DNA of 64,000 bases from Saprospiraceae bacterium (GTDB lineage Bacteria; Bacteroidota; Bacteroidia; Chitinophagales; Saprospiraceae): the NCBI GenBank assembly GCA_029212405.1, contig JARGNR010000024.1:1-64000 (forward strand), in the 5' to 3' direction. Below the pieces are notes generated by a model, which was not told where the DNA came from, did no database searches, and saw nothing but the letters and a program-made list of their open reading frames with translations. Each line of letters opens with the position of its first letter. The stretch's first letter is position 1. Shown one piece after another: positions 27,330 through 35,320 of this stretch. The position numbers and the translations under genes were made by a program.

Positions 27330-28301
27330 ATGAAATCTAAAAATAATTTAGCTGCATGGGCCATTATTGCCATCATTGCATTAATTGGATTGAATGGATA
27401 TCAGTGGTTTACCAATTCACAATTGAAAAGTCAAAACATAAGACAAAGTTCGGAACTCGTTGAACTTGAAAAAGTACAGGCTGAATTGGATCAAGATTAT
27501 AATAATGCATTGGAGAGTCTCGAACACATGAGAGGCGACAATAAAGAATTAAACAACTTGATAGAAAGTCAAAAGACAGAATTGCGTTCTCAAAAAGATA
27601 AAATCAATAACCTGATTTGGACAAAAAGAGAATTGAAAAAAGCAAAAGAGGAAATAGCTAATATGAATTCACGTGCAGCACAGTATGTAGCTGAAGTGAC
27701 TCAACTAAGAGAAGAGAATGAACTACTAGCTGCTAGTAATTCTGAGCTTACTCAACAAAACGCAACCTTGAGCATGCAATATCAGAATGAACAAAGGGCT
27801 AGAGAAGAAATTGAAGAAGCGCGAGCTGTATTAGCTTCGGAAAGAGAAAGATTGGCGAAGACCAATGAAGAGTTGGACGTGAAAGTAGATATGGCCAATG
27901 CAATCAAGATAAACTTCATGAAAGTGCAAGGGTACCAAAAGAAAAAAGATGGCAAGCTTAAAAAGAAGAAAAAAGCAAAAGATATCAATGTAATTGAAGT
28001 ATGTTTTACAACGGAAACAAACATGGTGACTGCACCTGGAGCCAAGGAGTTTCAAGTAAGATTGATTGATCCATTAGGAGAGACCATTGCAAGAGAAGAT
28101 ATGGGGTCTGGAATATTAACTAATAAACTAGATAATACCCAAGTTCGTTATACTGCATCTGGAGTAGTAGATTATAATAATGAAGATACAGAAGGTTGCG
28201 TACGATGGAGTTTCTCTGATCGACTTCCAAAAGGAGAGTACGACGTAGAAATTTATAACAATGGGTTTAATGTAGGGAACGGTACCTATAAAATGAAATA
28301 A
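27330..28301 (+). CDS. Membrane-anchored coiled-coil protein of unknown function
   Basis: 323 residues. One N-terminal membrane segment (about 8-27, LAAWAIIAIIALIGLNGYQW) is followed by a long coiled coil (about 35-185) rich in Glu, Lys, Gln and Leu heptads. A short basic stretch comes next (KKKDGKLKKKKKAKD), then a compact beta-rich C-terminal domain of about 100 residues (INVIEVCFTTETNM, EGCVRWSFSDRLPKGEYDV). Proteins of this layout are common in Bacteroidota and often named chromosome-segregation-like, but the name has no functional support. The topology suggests the coiled coil and the C-terminal domain extend into the periplasm. It is a single gene with its own terminator. Confidence 0.8.
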   Translation: MKSKNNLAAWAIIAIIALIGLNGYQWFTNSQLKSQNIRQSSELVELEKVQAELDQDYNNALESLEHMRGDNKELNNLIESQKTELRSQKDKINNLIWTKRELKKAKEEIANMNSRAAQYVAEVTQLREENELLAASNSELTQQNATLSMQYQNEQRAREEIEEARAVLASERERLAKTNEELDVKVDMANAIKINFMKVQGYQKKKDGKLKKKKKAKDINVIEVCFTTETNMVTAPGAKEFQVRLIDPLGETIAREDMGSGILTNKLDNTQVRYTASGVVDYNNEDTEGCVRWSFSDRLPKGEYDVEIYNNGFNVGNGTYKMK

Positions 28302-28323
28302 ATATACACATCCATAGTATATT

Positions 28324-28360
28324 AAAAGAGGCTGCTTTGATAAAGGCAGTCTCTTTTTTT
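28324..28360 (+). terminator. Rho-independent terminator after the coiled-coil gene
   Basis: AAAAGAG-CTGC pairs with GCAG-CTCTTTT around a short A/T loop (one wobble and a one-base bulge), followed by a T run. Confidence 0.8.
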
Positions 28361-28512
28361 ATGTAGGAAAAAGAGTATGATTTCCATTCTGATTTGGTAG
28401 GTAATATTAGTACATTTTTAAATTATGTAAGGTTTATATCTATCTGTTAGTGCATTAGATTGATTTTTCAGATATTAGCTTCTTATTGAACAAAACCTAC
28501 AACTTAATAAGT

Positions 28513-29907
28513 ATGACGAAGATAAAGTTTGGAACAGATGGCTGGAGAGCAATTATTGCAAAAGAGTATACAACTGATAATGTTGCAAGAGTAGCAGAAG
28601 CTACCGCAAAGTGGATGATCGAAAGAGGGATGAAAAAAGTAGTCATTGGTTACGACTGTAGGTTTGGAGGAACAATGTTTACTGATGTGGCAACTCAAGT
28701 GTTTGGGAAACATGGACTTCATATTGTCAGATCGACTGGGTTTGTTTCTACTCCTATGATTTCATTGGTTGTTGTGAAAGAAAATGCAGGTATGGGGGTT
28801 GTAATAACAGCTAGCCATAATCCAGCTAGTTACAATGGATACAAACTGAAATCTGCTTATGGTGGTCCTACGATTCCTAAAGATATTCAGGATGTGGAGG
28901 ATATGATTGCAGACACTGCACCACAAGATCTTCCCACGATAGAAGCCTTAGAAGAAAATGGACAGATCACCACTGTAGATATGGAACAAATGTATCTAGA
29001 CCATATATACGAGCACTTTGATTTAGATTTGATCAAAACATCGGGTGTTAATTTGGCCTACGATGCTATGTACGGAGCTGGACAAAATGTAATCAAGAGA
29101 ATCTTTCCCGATGCACATTTATTGCATTGTGCCTATAACCCTTCTTTTATGGGGCAAGCACCGGAACCCATTGCTCGGAATTTGAAACAAATTGCAGAGG
29201 ATTTGGCGAATAATGAAGCGTTGAATCTAGGATTGGCAAATGATGGAGATGCAGATCGTATTGGTATGTTTGATGGAGATGGAAATTTTGTGGATTCCCA
29301 CCATATCCTTTTGTTATTGTTGTATTACTTGCACGAGCATAAAGGAATGAATGGAAAAGTGATCATAACATTCTCTGTAACCGATAAAATGAGAAAACTT
29401 GCTGAATTGTATGGTTTGGAATGTGAAGTGACCAAGATAGGGTTTAAATACATTGCCGAGATCATGACAGAAGAAGATGTGTTGGTGGGTGGTGAAGAGT
29501 CTGGAGGTTTGGCGGTTAAGGGTCATATTCCTGAGAGGGATGGAATCTGGATCGGTTTGGTTATTATGGAATTTATGGCTAAGACGGGTAAATCAATCAA
29601 TGAATTGATTCAGGATGTATACGATAAGGTGGGGGAATTTGCAACGGATCGAGATGATTTACATATTGATAATGAAAAGAAATGGGCCATCATGGATAAG
29701 TGCAAAAATGGAGAAATCACTAAAATTGGCGATCGTCTTGTTATTCGTACAGAATCAGTTGATGGATATAAATTTTATTTATCAGAGGATGATTGGGTAA
29801 TGATACGTCCTTCTGGAACAGAACCTGTCCTACGTGTTTATTCTCAATCATCTAATGCTGAAGGAGCAAGAGCAATATTAGATGCCGCTCATGTAACTTT
29901 AAAGTAA
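28513..29907 (+). CDS. Phosphoglucomutase/phosphomannomutase family phosphohexomutase
   Basis: 465 residues from the ATG at 28513; the in-frame TTG upstream only adds a poorly conserved tail. The alpha-D-phosphohexomutase signature is complete: substrate-side KFGTDGWRAI near the start, catalytic phosphoserine Ser101 in VVITASHNPASYNGYK, metal-binding DGDADR at 244-249, the sugar-binding loop GGEESGG, and the phosphate-binding loop RPSGTEPVLRVY near the end. It interconverts hexose 1- and 6-phosphates and so supplies nucleotide-sugar precursors. The preference for glucose or mannose cannot be read from sequence. It is cytoplasmic and apparently monocistronic. A phosphoglucose/phosphomannose isomerase gene at 48 kb could act in the same pathway. 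Confidence 0.94.
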   Translation: MTKIKFGTDGWRAIIAKEYTTDNVARVAEATAKWMIERGMKKVVIGYDCRFGGTMFTDVATQVFGKHGLHIVRSTGFVSTPMISLVVVKENAGMGVVITASHNPASYNGYKLKSAYGGPTIPKDIQDVEDMIADTAPQDLPTIEALEENGQITTVDMEQMYLDHIYEHFDLDLIKTSGVNLAYDAMYGAGQNVIKRIFPDAHLLHCAYNPSFMGQAPEPIARNLKQIAEDLANNEALNLGLANDGDADRIGMFDGDGNFVDSHHILLLLLYYLHEHKGMNGKVIITFSVTDKMRKLAELYGLECEVTKIGFKYIAEIMTEEDVLVGGEESGGLAVKGHIPERDGIWIGLVIMEFMAKTGKSINELIQDVYDKVGEFATDRDDLHIDNEKKWAIMDKCKNGEITKIGDRLVIRTESVDGYKFYLSEDDWVMIRPSGTEPVLRVYSQSSNAEGARAILDAAHVTLK

Positions 29908-30143
29908 ATAGAATACATTTTCTAGATCTTTGCAAAATCCTTAATAGGAGAAAGGTATATTGAATTTGACACAAACTTGCTTTAAATGAGCATGTGATGG
30001 TTAATCATAAGGCCATATCAGTAAAACTAAAGAGTGATGGTTTTAGTAAGCTTATAAGAATAGATTTAAATATGCACAGGAGTTAATTCCCAAGGTTCTC
30101 CTTGGTTTTGATAGAACCAATTACTAAAGTTTAAATTCTAGAA

Positions 30144-31058
30144 TTAGACATCAAATTGAGTAAGAGTTCTGAACTTTTCAATCCGCTGTACAATTTGATC
30201 ATTGGACAAGTCACGTAGTCGTTCGATACTAAATTCTTCTACACAGAATGAAGCCATACAAGATCCATAGATCAATGCACGCTTTAAGTTTTCAAAAGAG
30301 GTATCCTCGGTATGTGCTAAATATCCAATAAATCCTCCTGCAAACGTATCACCTGCACCAGTAGGATCAAAAACTTGAGCTAGTGGAAGAGCAGGGGCTG
30401 AGAATATTTTACCTTCTGAGAAGAGTAGTGCTCCATGTTCTCCTTTTTTAATGACAATATGCTTTGGGCCCATTTTGTGAATTTTCTCAGCTGCATTTAC
30501 CAAGGAGTATTCACCTGATAATTGTCTAGCTTCTTCATCATTAATGGTAATCACATCGATTTTTGAGATGGCCTCTAATAAACTATCCATGGCTACATCC
30601 ATCCAAAAATTCATGGTGTCCAATACAATCAGTTCTTGGCTTCCATCTAATTGATTCATGACTTGAATCTGAATGTCGGGAGTTAAATTTCCAAGCAGCA
30701 CATACTTGCTGTCTTTATAGGCCTCAGGAAGAGTGGGATTGAAATCATCCAAGACATTCAAATCTGTGACAAGTGTGTCTCTTTGATTCATATTCTCATG
30801 ATACTTTCCAGCCCAGAAAAACGTAAGTCCATCTTGTTTAATTTGTAATCCGGTCATATCCACGCCTCTGTTTTCTAGCGATTTGATTTCTTCGGTAGGG
30901 AAATCAACTCCTACAATAGAACACAATCGAATGTTGTCAGTAAAGTAAGATGCAGCATAACTGGCATAAGTGCATGCTCCTCCGATTACTTTATCTGCTT
31001 TTCCAAATGGAGTTTCAATATCATCAAATGCTACGGTTCCTATGGTAAGTAAGCTCAT
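30144..31058 (-). CDS. PfkB-family carbohydrate (ribokinase-like) kinase
   Basis: 304 residues. The ribokinase-fold hallmarks are present: an N-terminal GG-containing substrate motif (KVIGGACTYASYAASYF) and the C-terminal PfkB signature DPTGAGDTFAGGF with catalytic base Asp237 and the anion hole formed by GAGD. Length is normal for the family. It phosphorylates a sugar or nucleoside using ATP. The substrate is not evident; sugar, adenosine or inosine kinases share this layout. A TACTTTTG -7 box on the minus strand (31126-31133) lies about 70 bases upstream, without a clear -33 TTG. The 236 bases between this gene and the phosphohexomutase show nothing I can support. Confidence 0.9.
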   Translation of the reverse strand: MSLLTIGTVAFDDIETPFGKADKVIGGACTYASYAASYFTDNIRLCSIVGVDFPTEEIKSLENRGVDMTGLQIKQDGLTFFWAGKYHENMNQRDTLVTDLNVLDDFNPTLPEAYKDSKYVLLGNLTPDIQIQVMNQLDGSQELIVLDTMNFWMDVAMDSLLEAISKIDVITINDEEARQLSGEYSLVNAAEKIHKMGPKHIVIKKGEHGALLFSEGKIFSAPALPLAQVFDPTGAGDTFAGGFIGYLAHTEDTSFENLKRALIYGSCMASFCVEEFSIERLRDLSNDQIVQRIEKFRTLTQFDV

Positions 31059-31331
31059 AATTGTTGTTTAAAAAAAAACAGTCAATTGAAAAGTCAATGA
31101 CTATGGATAGATTTAAATTACGGCGCAAAAGTAATTAAATTTTATTTAATCTATAAGCGATTGATTTTGATTGATGTTAAGGCAATTGTATGCAGGATAT
31201 GAAGTGAACAAGGTGAGAATCAATCTTGGAGGAAAGACTTTAGGTAGAACTATAAGACGGATTATGTATTTCGATGAATGAATCTTGCCTAACTTCTTGA
31301 ATCTCTTAAAAAAGATTGCTATTCTTGTCGC

Positions 31332-32717
31332 ATGATGAATTGGATCAATTGTATTTCAGCAAGGCGCACAGGGTATACATATACGACTTCGGCAAACATT
31401 CGATCGGATTACCAGAGAGATTATGATCGATTAATATTCTCATCCGCCTTTCGTCGTTTACAAAATAAGACACAGGTATTTCCACTTCCTGGAAGTAGTA
31501 CATTTGTTCATAATCGGTTGACTCATTCCTTGGAGGTTGCATCAGTTGGCCGTTCTTTGGGCTCTGAAGTAGGTGCATTTATTGCGCAAGAAATGGAAGT
31601 CGATGAACTGTCTACTCAATTCTATCATCATGACCTGAAAGGAGTTATTGGAGCGGGTTGCTTAGCTCATGATGTAGGAAACCCTGCTTTTGGTCACAGT
31701 GGTGAGAAAGCTATTTCAAATTATTTTATTCAAAACGCCGATGCTCACATAGGAACCAGTTCTTTGAGGTCTTATTTTTCGGATAAAGAATGGTCAGATT
31801 TAACAGATTTTGAAGGGAATGCCAATGCATTGAGAGTATTAACCCATCATTTCAAAGGCAAAATGTCTGGAGGGTTGAGTTTGACGTATACTACTTTAGC
31901 ATCCATTTTAAAGTATCCATGTGAATCGGTTGCACGAACAAAAACGAAAAAGCACAGGAAGAAGTATGGATTTTTTCAGTCCGATAAATCAATATTCAAT
32001 GAAATAGCAAAGGATACGCACATGTATCAAGAAAGTGCTGAGCCTCTTAGTTTTTTCCGACACCCATTTGTCTATCTAGTTGAAGCTGCGGATGATATTT
32101 GTTATCAGATAATAGATATGGAAGATGCACATCGTCTTAAAATCATCTCTAGAGCGGAAGTGGAACATGCGTTTCTTCAGGTAATTGCAGAGGCGGATAG
32201 ACCAGAAAATGATTTGGATAAGATCAAGAATACGTTGAGCCAATTAGGAGATGATAACGAGTCTGTTGCATATTTAAGGGCAAAAAGTATCAATACATTA
32301 GTAATGGAGAGTGCGGATGTATTTAAAGCCAATGCGGATAAAATTATTGCGGGCGCATATACATCCACATTGATGGATGATGTAGAAGAGAAGTGTGAAA
32401 GTTTGAAGGCGATACGAAACATGTCCATACATAAAATATACAACCATCACTCCGTAATAAAAGTAGAGTTGGCAGGGTATAAAGTAATGTCTGGTTTGTT
32501 AGAAACCTTTGTACCTGGGATTATCAATCCTAATCCTTCACAAATAGAAGAGAAAAGTTTAGTTCTTTTGCCAGAACAGTTTAGGACCAATAGTTCTGCA
32601 ACTCCATATGAAAAAGTGTTGGGAGTAATTGATTTTGTGTCGGGAATGACCGATGACTATGCTATTGAAATGTATCGAAATATTATGGGTATTGAGATAG
32701 CGATGCATTCAGCGTGA
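31332..32717 (+). CDS. dgt: Deoxyguanosinetriphosphate triphosphohydrolase (dGTPase)
   Basis: 461 residues, HD-superfamily phosphohydrolase of the dGTPase group. Signature segments are SSAFRRLQNKTQVFPLP near the N-terminus (typical dGTPase motif), His65 in NRLTHSLEVA, and the HD pair His113/Asp114 in CLAHDVGNPAFGHSGE. HPFVYLVEAADDICYQIIDMEDAH is the later metal-binding Asp region. The enzyme hydrolyses dGTP to deoxyguanosine and triphosphate, influencing dNTP pools and sometimes phage resistance. ATG codons at 31332 and 31335 are both possible. It lies 72 bases upstream of NAD kinase and may be co-transcribed with it. Confidence 0.94.
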   Translation: MMNWINCISARRTGYTYTTSANIRSDYQRDYDRLIFSSAFRRLQNKTQVFPLPGSSTFVHNRLTHSLEVASVGRSLGSEVGAFIAQEMEVDELSTQFYHHDLKGVIGAGCLAHDVGNPAFGHSGEKAISNYFIQNADAHIGTSSLRSYFSDKEWSDLTDFEGNANALRVLTHHFKGKMSGGLSLTYTTLASILKYPCESVARTKTKKHRKKYGFFQSDKSIFNEIAKDTHMYQESAEPLSFFRHPFVYLVEAADDICYQIIDMEDAHRLKIISRAEVEHAFLQVIAEADRPENDLDKIKNTLSQLGDDNESVAYLRAKSINTLVMESADVFKANADKIIAGAYTSTLMDDVEEKCESLKAIRNMSIHKIYNHHSVIKVELAGYKVMSGLLETFVPGIINPNPSQIEEKSLVLLPEQFRTNSSATPYEKVLGVIDFVSGMTDDYAIEMYRNIMGIEIAMHSA

Positions 32718-32789
32718 CCTCCTGTTTTGGCGTATTGTTGTATATTACATTTTTAAGGGGTACCCACTATAAAAATTGATTTGTCAGAA

Positions 32790-33674
32790 ATGAAGTTTTT
32801 CATCTACAGTAAATTATTAAAAGAGAACGATAAGCAATATGTTCAGGACTTGCTTGATGTAATGAATGAGCAAAATATTGAATATGCAGTGCTAGGAAGT
32901 TATGCTGTACAGCTAAAAGATCAAGGAGTCATATCTCGAGAATTGAAGCTTGTTGATAATTATGAAGAATTGAAAGCCTTCCAACCGGATTTGGTCATGA
33001 CTTTGGGTGGAGATGGGACGATTTTGAGTGCCATAGAAATTGTAAGAGATTCTGGTTTTCCTATTATGGGAGTAAATCTTGGCAGATTGGGATTTTTATC
33101 TTCTATTGAAAAGGTAAAAATTAAGGAAGTGGTAATAGCGGTTGTACGAGGGGACTTTTACACAGAACCAAGGGCGATGTTGAGTTTGGATTGTAATTTA
33201 CCTATTTTCGAAAACCTCCCTTATGCATTGAATGATTTTACATTACATAAGCGAGATACTTCATCCATGGTCACTATTCATACTTATGTAAACGATCGAT
33301 TTTTGAATAGCTATTGGGCAGATGGTATCGTGGTTTCTACTGCTACAGGAAGTACAGGATATTCTTTAAGTTGTGGTGGACCTATCATATTTCCGACAAG
33401 TGGTAACATTGTAATTACCCCTGTCGCTCCTCATAATTTAAATGTGCGGCCTATTGTATTGTCAGAAAATTCTAAGATCTCATTTGAGATAGAGGGTCGA
33501 TCAGAGAATTTTTTATGCACACTGGATTCTCGTTATGAAACGATCACTTCAGAGCATAGAATCAATATTCAGAAATCAGATTTTAACATCCATTTGGCCC
33601 ATCCGAATGATATTACATTTATGAAGACGATTCGAAATAAATTGATGTGGGGGCTGGATAAACGGAATCATTAG
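32790..33674 (+). CDS. nadK: NAD kinase
   Basis: 295 residues from the ATG at 32790 (an in-frame TTG nine bases before is less likely). The ATP/NAD-kinase motif GGDGTILSA is at 73-81. The second conserved stretch NDFTLHKRD corresponds to the family NE/D motif. The glycine-rich motif GIVVSTATGSTGYSLSCGGP and the later ITPVAPHNLNVRPIVL are diagnostic. It phosphorylates NAD+ to NADP+ in the cytoplasm and is normally essential. It is followed by a terminator shared with the convergent ribosomal protein operon. Confidence 0.95.
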   Translation: MKFFIYSKLLKENDKQYVQDLLDVMNEQNIEYAVLGSYAVQLKDQGVISRELKLVDNYEELKAFQPDLVMTLGGDGTILSAIEIVRDSGFPIMGVNLGRLGFLSSIEKVKIKEVVIAVVRGDFYTEPRAMLSLDCNLPIFENLPYALNDFTLHKRDTSSMVTIHTYVNDRFLNSYWADGIVVSTATGSTGYSLSCGGPIIFPTSGNIVITPVAPHNLNVRPIVLSENSKISFEIEGRSENFLCTLDSRYETITSEHRINIQKSDFNIHLAHPNDITFMKTIRNKLMWGLDKRNH

Positions 33675-33684
33675 AGGGAAATAA

Positions 33685-33718
33685 AAAGAGGCTACCTTAA
33701 TTAAAAGATAACCTCTTT
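33685..33718. terminator. Bidirectional terminator between nadK and the rpsF-rpsR-rplI operon
   Basis: A 14-bp imperfect stem (33685-33698 with 33705-33718, two wobbles) has an AATTAA loop. On the minus strand the stem runs into a T5 tract and then ATTT, so it best serves the ribosomal operon; on the plus strand it also follows nadK by 10 bases. Confidence 0.85.
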
Positions 33719-33742
33719 GTATGATTTAAAATCGATGGTCGA

Positions 33743-34189
33743 TTACTCAGCGATCAATTCAATATTCATTTTAGCGGCAACTTCTTTGTGAAATTGTAAA
33801 ACAACTTCATAGGTTCCTACCTCTTTAATATTTTCATCTAAAATAATTTTCTTTCTTTCTACTTCAGACTCAAATTGTTCTACGAGAGCGTTGGCTATTT
33901 GCAAATTCGTTACACTACCGAAGATTTTACCAGAAGTACCAGCTTTTACACCAATCTTAATTGTTTGACCTTCTAGTTTCTCTGCCATTGCTTTATAATC
34001 GTCAATTTTCGCAGATTCTTTTGCTTCGATATCGGCAAGTATTTTTTCTAATTTGCCTTTATTTGTAGCATTAGCGATTACAGCCATGCCTTGTGGGATA
34101 AGGTAATTTCTTCCATATCCATTTTTTACTGTCACAACATCGTGTTTGTAACCCAACTTATCTACATCTTTTAATAATATGATTTCCAT
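33743..34189 (-). CDS. rplI: 50S ribosomal protein L9
   Basis: 148 residues, the usual length. The N-terminal domain reads MEIILLKDVDKLGYKHDVVTVKNGYGRNYLIPQ when assembled from the first residues, matching the L9 signature (GxGxxxNYLxP type). A connecting helix and a C-terminal RNA-binding domain (GKIFGSVTNLQIANAL) follow. It binds 23S rRNA. It is the last gene of the S6-S18-L9 operon and ends 25 bases before the shared terminator. Confidence 0.97.
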   Translation of the reverse strand: MEIILLKDVDKLGYKHDVVTVKNGYGRNYLIPQGMAVIANATNKGKLEKILADIEAKESAKIDDYKAMAEKLEGQTIKIGVKAGTSGKIFGSVTNLQIANALVEQFESEVERKKIILDENIKEVGTYEVVLQFHKEVAAKMNIELIAE

Positions 34190-34219
34190 TGTTGTTAAAT
34201 TTTTAAAAAGTGGACAAAA

Positions 34220-34486
34220 TTACTTCAAAAGGTCGGCAACGTAAGGAAGCATTGCCAAGTGTCTAGCTCTTTTTACAGCTACAGCCACTTTCTTTTGGTA
34301 CTTCAATGAGTTACCTGTAATTCTTCTTGGAAGAATTTTTCCTTGCTCATTAATAAATTGAAGCAAAAAGTCCGGATCTCTATAATCGATGTGTCTGATT
34401 CCGAATTTTCTGAATCTACAGTATTTTTTTCTTTGAGAACCAATATTAGGATTGCTCAAAAATTTTATATCATCTCTTGATGCCAT
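34220..34486 (-). CDS. rpsR: 30S ribosomal protein S18
   Basis: 88 residues. The core motifs YCRFRKFGIRHIDYRDPDFL, LQFINEQGKILPRRITGNS and KYQKKVAVAVKRARHLAMLP are those of S18. It forms a heterodimer with S6 on the small subunit platform. It is the middle gene of the operon, 27 bases after rpsF and 30 bases before rplI. Confidence 0.97.
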   Translation of the reverse strand: MASRDDIKFLSNPNIGSQRKKYCRFRKFGIRHIDYRDPDFLLQFINEQGKILPRRITGNSLKYQKKVAVAVKRARHLAMLPYVADLLK

Positions 34487-34513
34487 TTTCTTTTAATTTT
34501 AGTGGTGATTAAA

Positions 34514-34984
34514 TTACTCCTCTTCTGATGCTGCAGGTGCTGGTGCAGGAGCAGGTTCTGGTTTTGGAGTAGGTTTTGGAGCTGCTTTTGCTTTCGGTGC
34601 TTCTGACTTTCTAGCTTCTTTAATCTCCTCTTTTACTTTATCTCTTTTTTTACCAATAAGACCGTTTCTTTTGTCTTCATTGTACTTGATTCCGTATCTG
34701 TCTAATCTGACATTAAGAAACCTTAAGATTCTTTCATCTCTTTTTAATGAAAGCTCCATTTTTGGTAAAAATGATCCACTAGGTGTATTGTATTCAATCA
34801 CATAGTAAATACCACTTGTTCTTTTTTTAATTGGGTATGCCAATTGCTTAAGGCCCAGGTCGTCTACATTTACGATAGAAGCTCCGTTGTCTTTGATCAG
34901 ATCTTCATATGCCTTTGCTGTCGATTTAATTTCATCGCCTGACAGAACGGGATCGACGATGAAAGTCACTTCATATTGTATCAT
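34514..34984 (-). CDS. rpsF: 30S ribosomal protein S6 with extended Ala/Pro/Lys C-terminal tail
   Basis: 156 residues. Residues 1-~110 are the S6 fold (YEVTFIVDPVLS, AYPIKKRTSGIYYVIEYN, RILRFLNVRLDRYG). The remaining ~40 residues form a low-complexity tail rich in Lys, Ala, Pro and Glu, ending AASEEE. Tails on S6 vary among bacteria and are probably disordered. S6 binds S18 and 16S rRNA. It is the first gene of the operon. A good Bacteroidota promoter lies about 50 bases upstream at 35036-35066. Confidence 0.96.
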   Translation of the reverse strand: MIQYEVTFIVDPVLSGDEIKSTAKAYEDLIKDNGASIVNVDDLGLKQLAYPIKKRTSGIYYVIEYNTPSGSFLPKMELSLKRDERILRFLNVRLDRYGIKYNEDKRNGLIGKKRDKVKEEIKEARKSEAPKAKAAPKPTPKPEPAPAPAPAASEEE

Positions 34985-35035
34985 ATACAGAAGTTATAAT
35001 TTTATGATTAATTAATAAATTTCCTTAAAGGGCTG

Positions 35036-35066
35036 CAAAAGTAATAATAATAGTTGAAACTACCAA
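35036..35066 (-). promoter_or_regulatory. Bacteroidota-type promoter of the rpsF-rpsR-rplI operon
   Basis: On the minus strand TTG (35066-35064), a 20-base spacer and TACTTTTG (35043-35036) match the -33 TTG and -7 TAnnTTTG consensus of the phylum's housekeeping sigma factor. The rpsF ATG is 51 bases downstream. Confidence 0.8.
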
Positions 35067-35263
35067 GGGGGAAGGCTTCTGTTGGATTAAGCCTATTTTC
35101 TGGTCTCTAGAATATAGAATTAAAAATCTGTTATTTGTGCTTTAATAATTCGTAGGCTAAGTTATTAATACCATACAAGAATTATGAAATGAAGTACCAA
35201 AATATTTCAGCATATCTTTTTCTGTCGATTATTCTATGCATTCTTTTTAGAAGGTAGCTTGAA

Positions 35264-35291
35264 TTGACTTTAAAATAAAAAATTACTTTTG
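35264..35291 (+). promoter_or_regulatory. Bacteroidota-type promoter of the SNF2 helicase gene
   Basis: TTG (35264-35266), a 17-base spacer and TACTTTTG (35284-35291) fit the TTG/TAnnTTTG consensus. The ATG follows at 35321. The rest of the 34985-35263 intergenic stretch shows only the opposite rpsF promoter. Confidence 0.75.
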
Positions 35292-35320
35292 CAGCCCTTT
35301 TATTGATAAGTAAATCAATC

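Noticed and set aside
30085-30122. TTGGTT / AACCAA hairpin after the phosphohexomutase gene, considered as a terminator
   Set aside because: The stem is only six pairs and no T tract follows.
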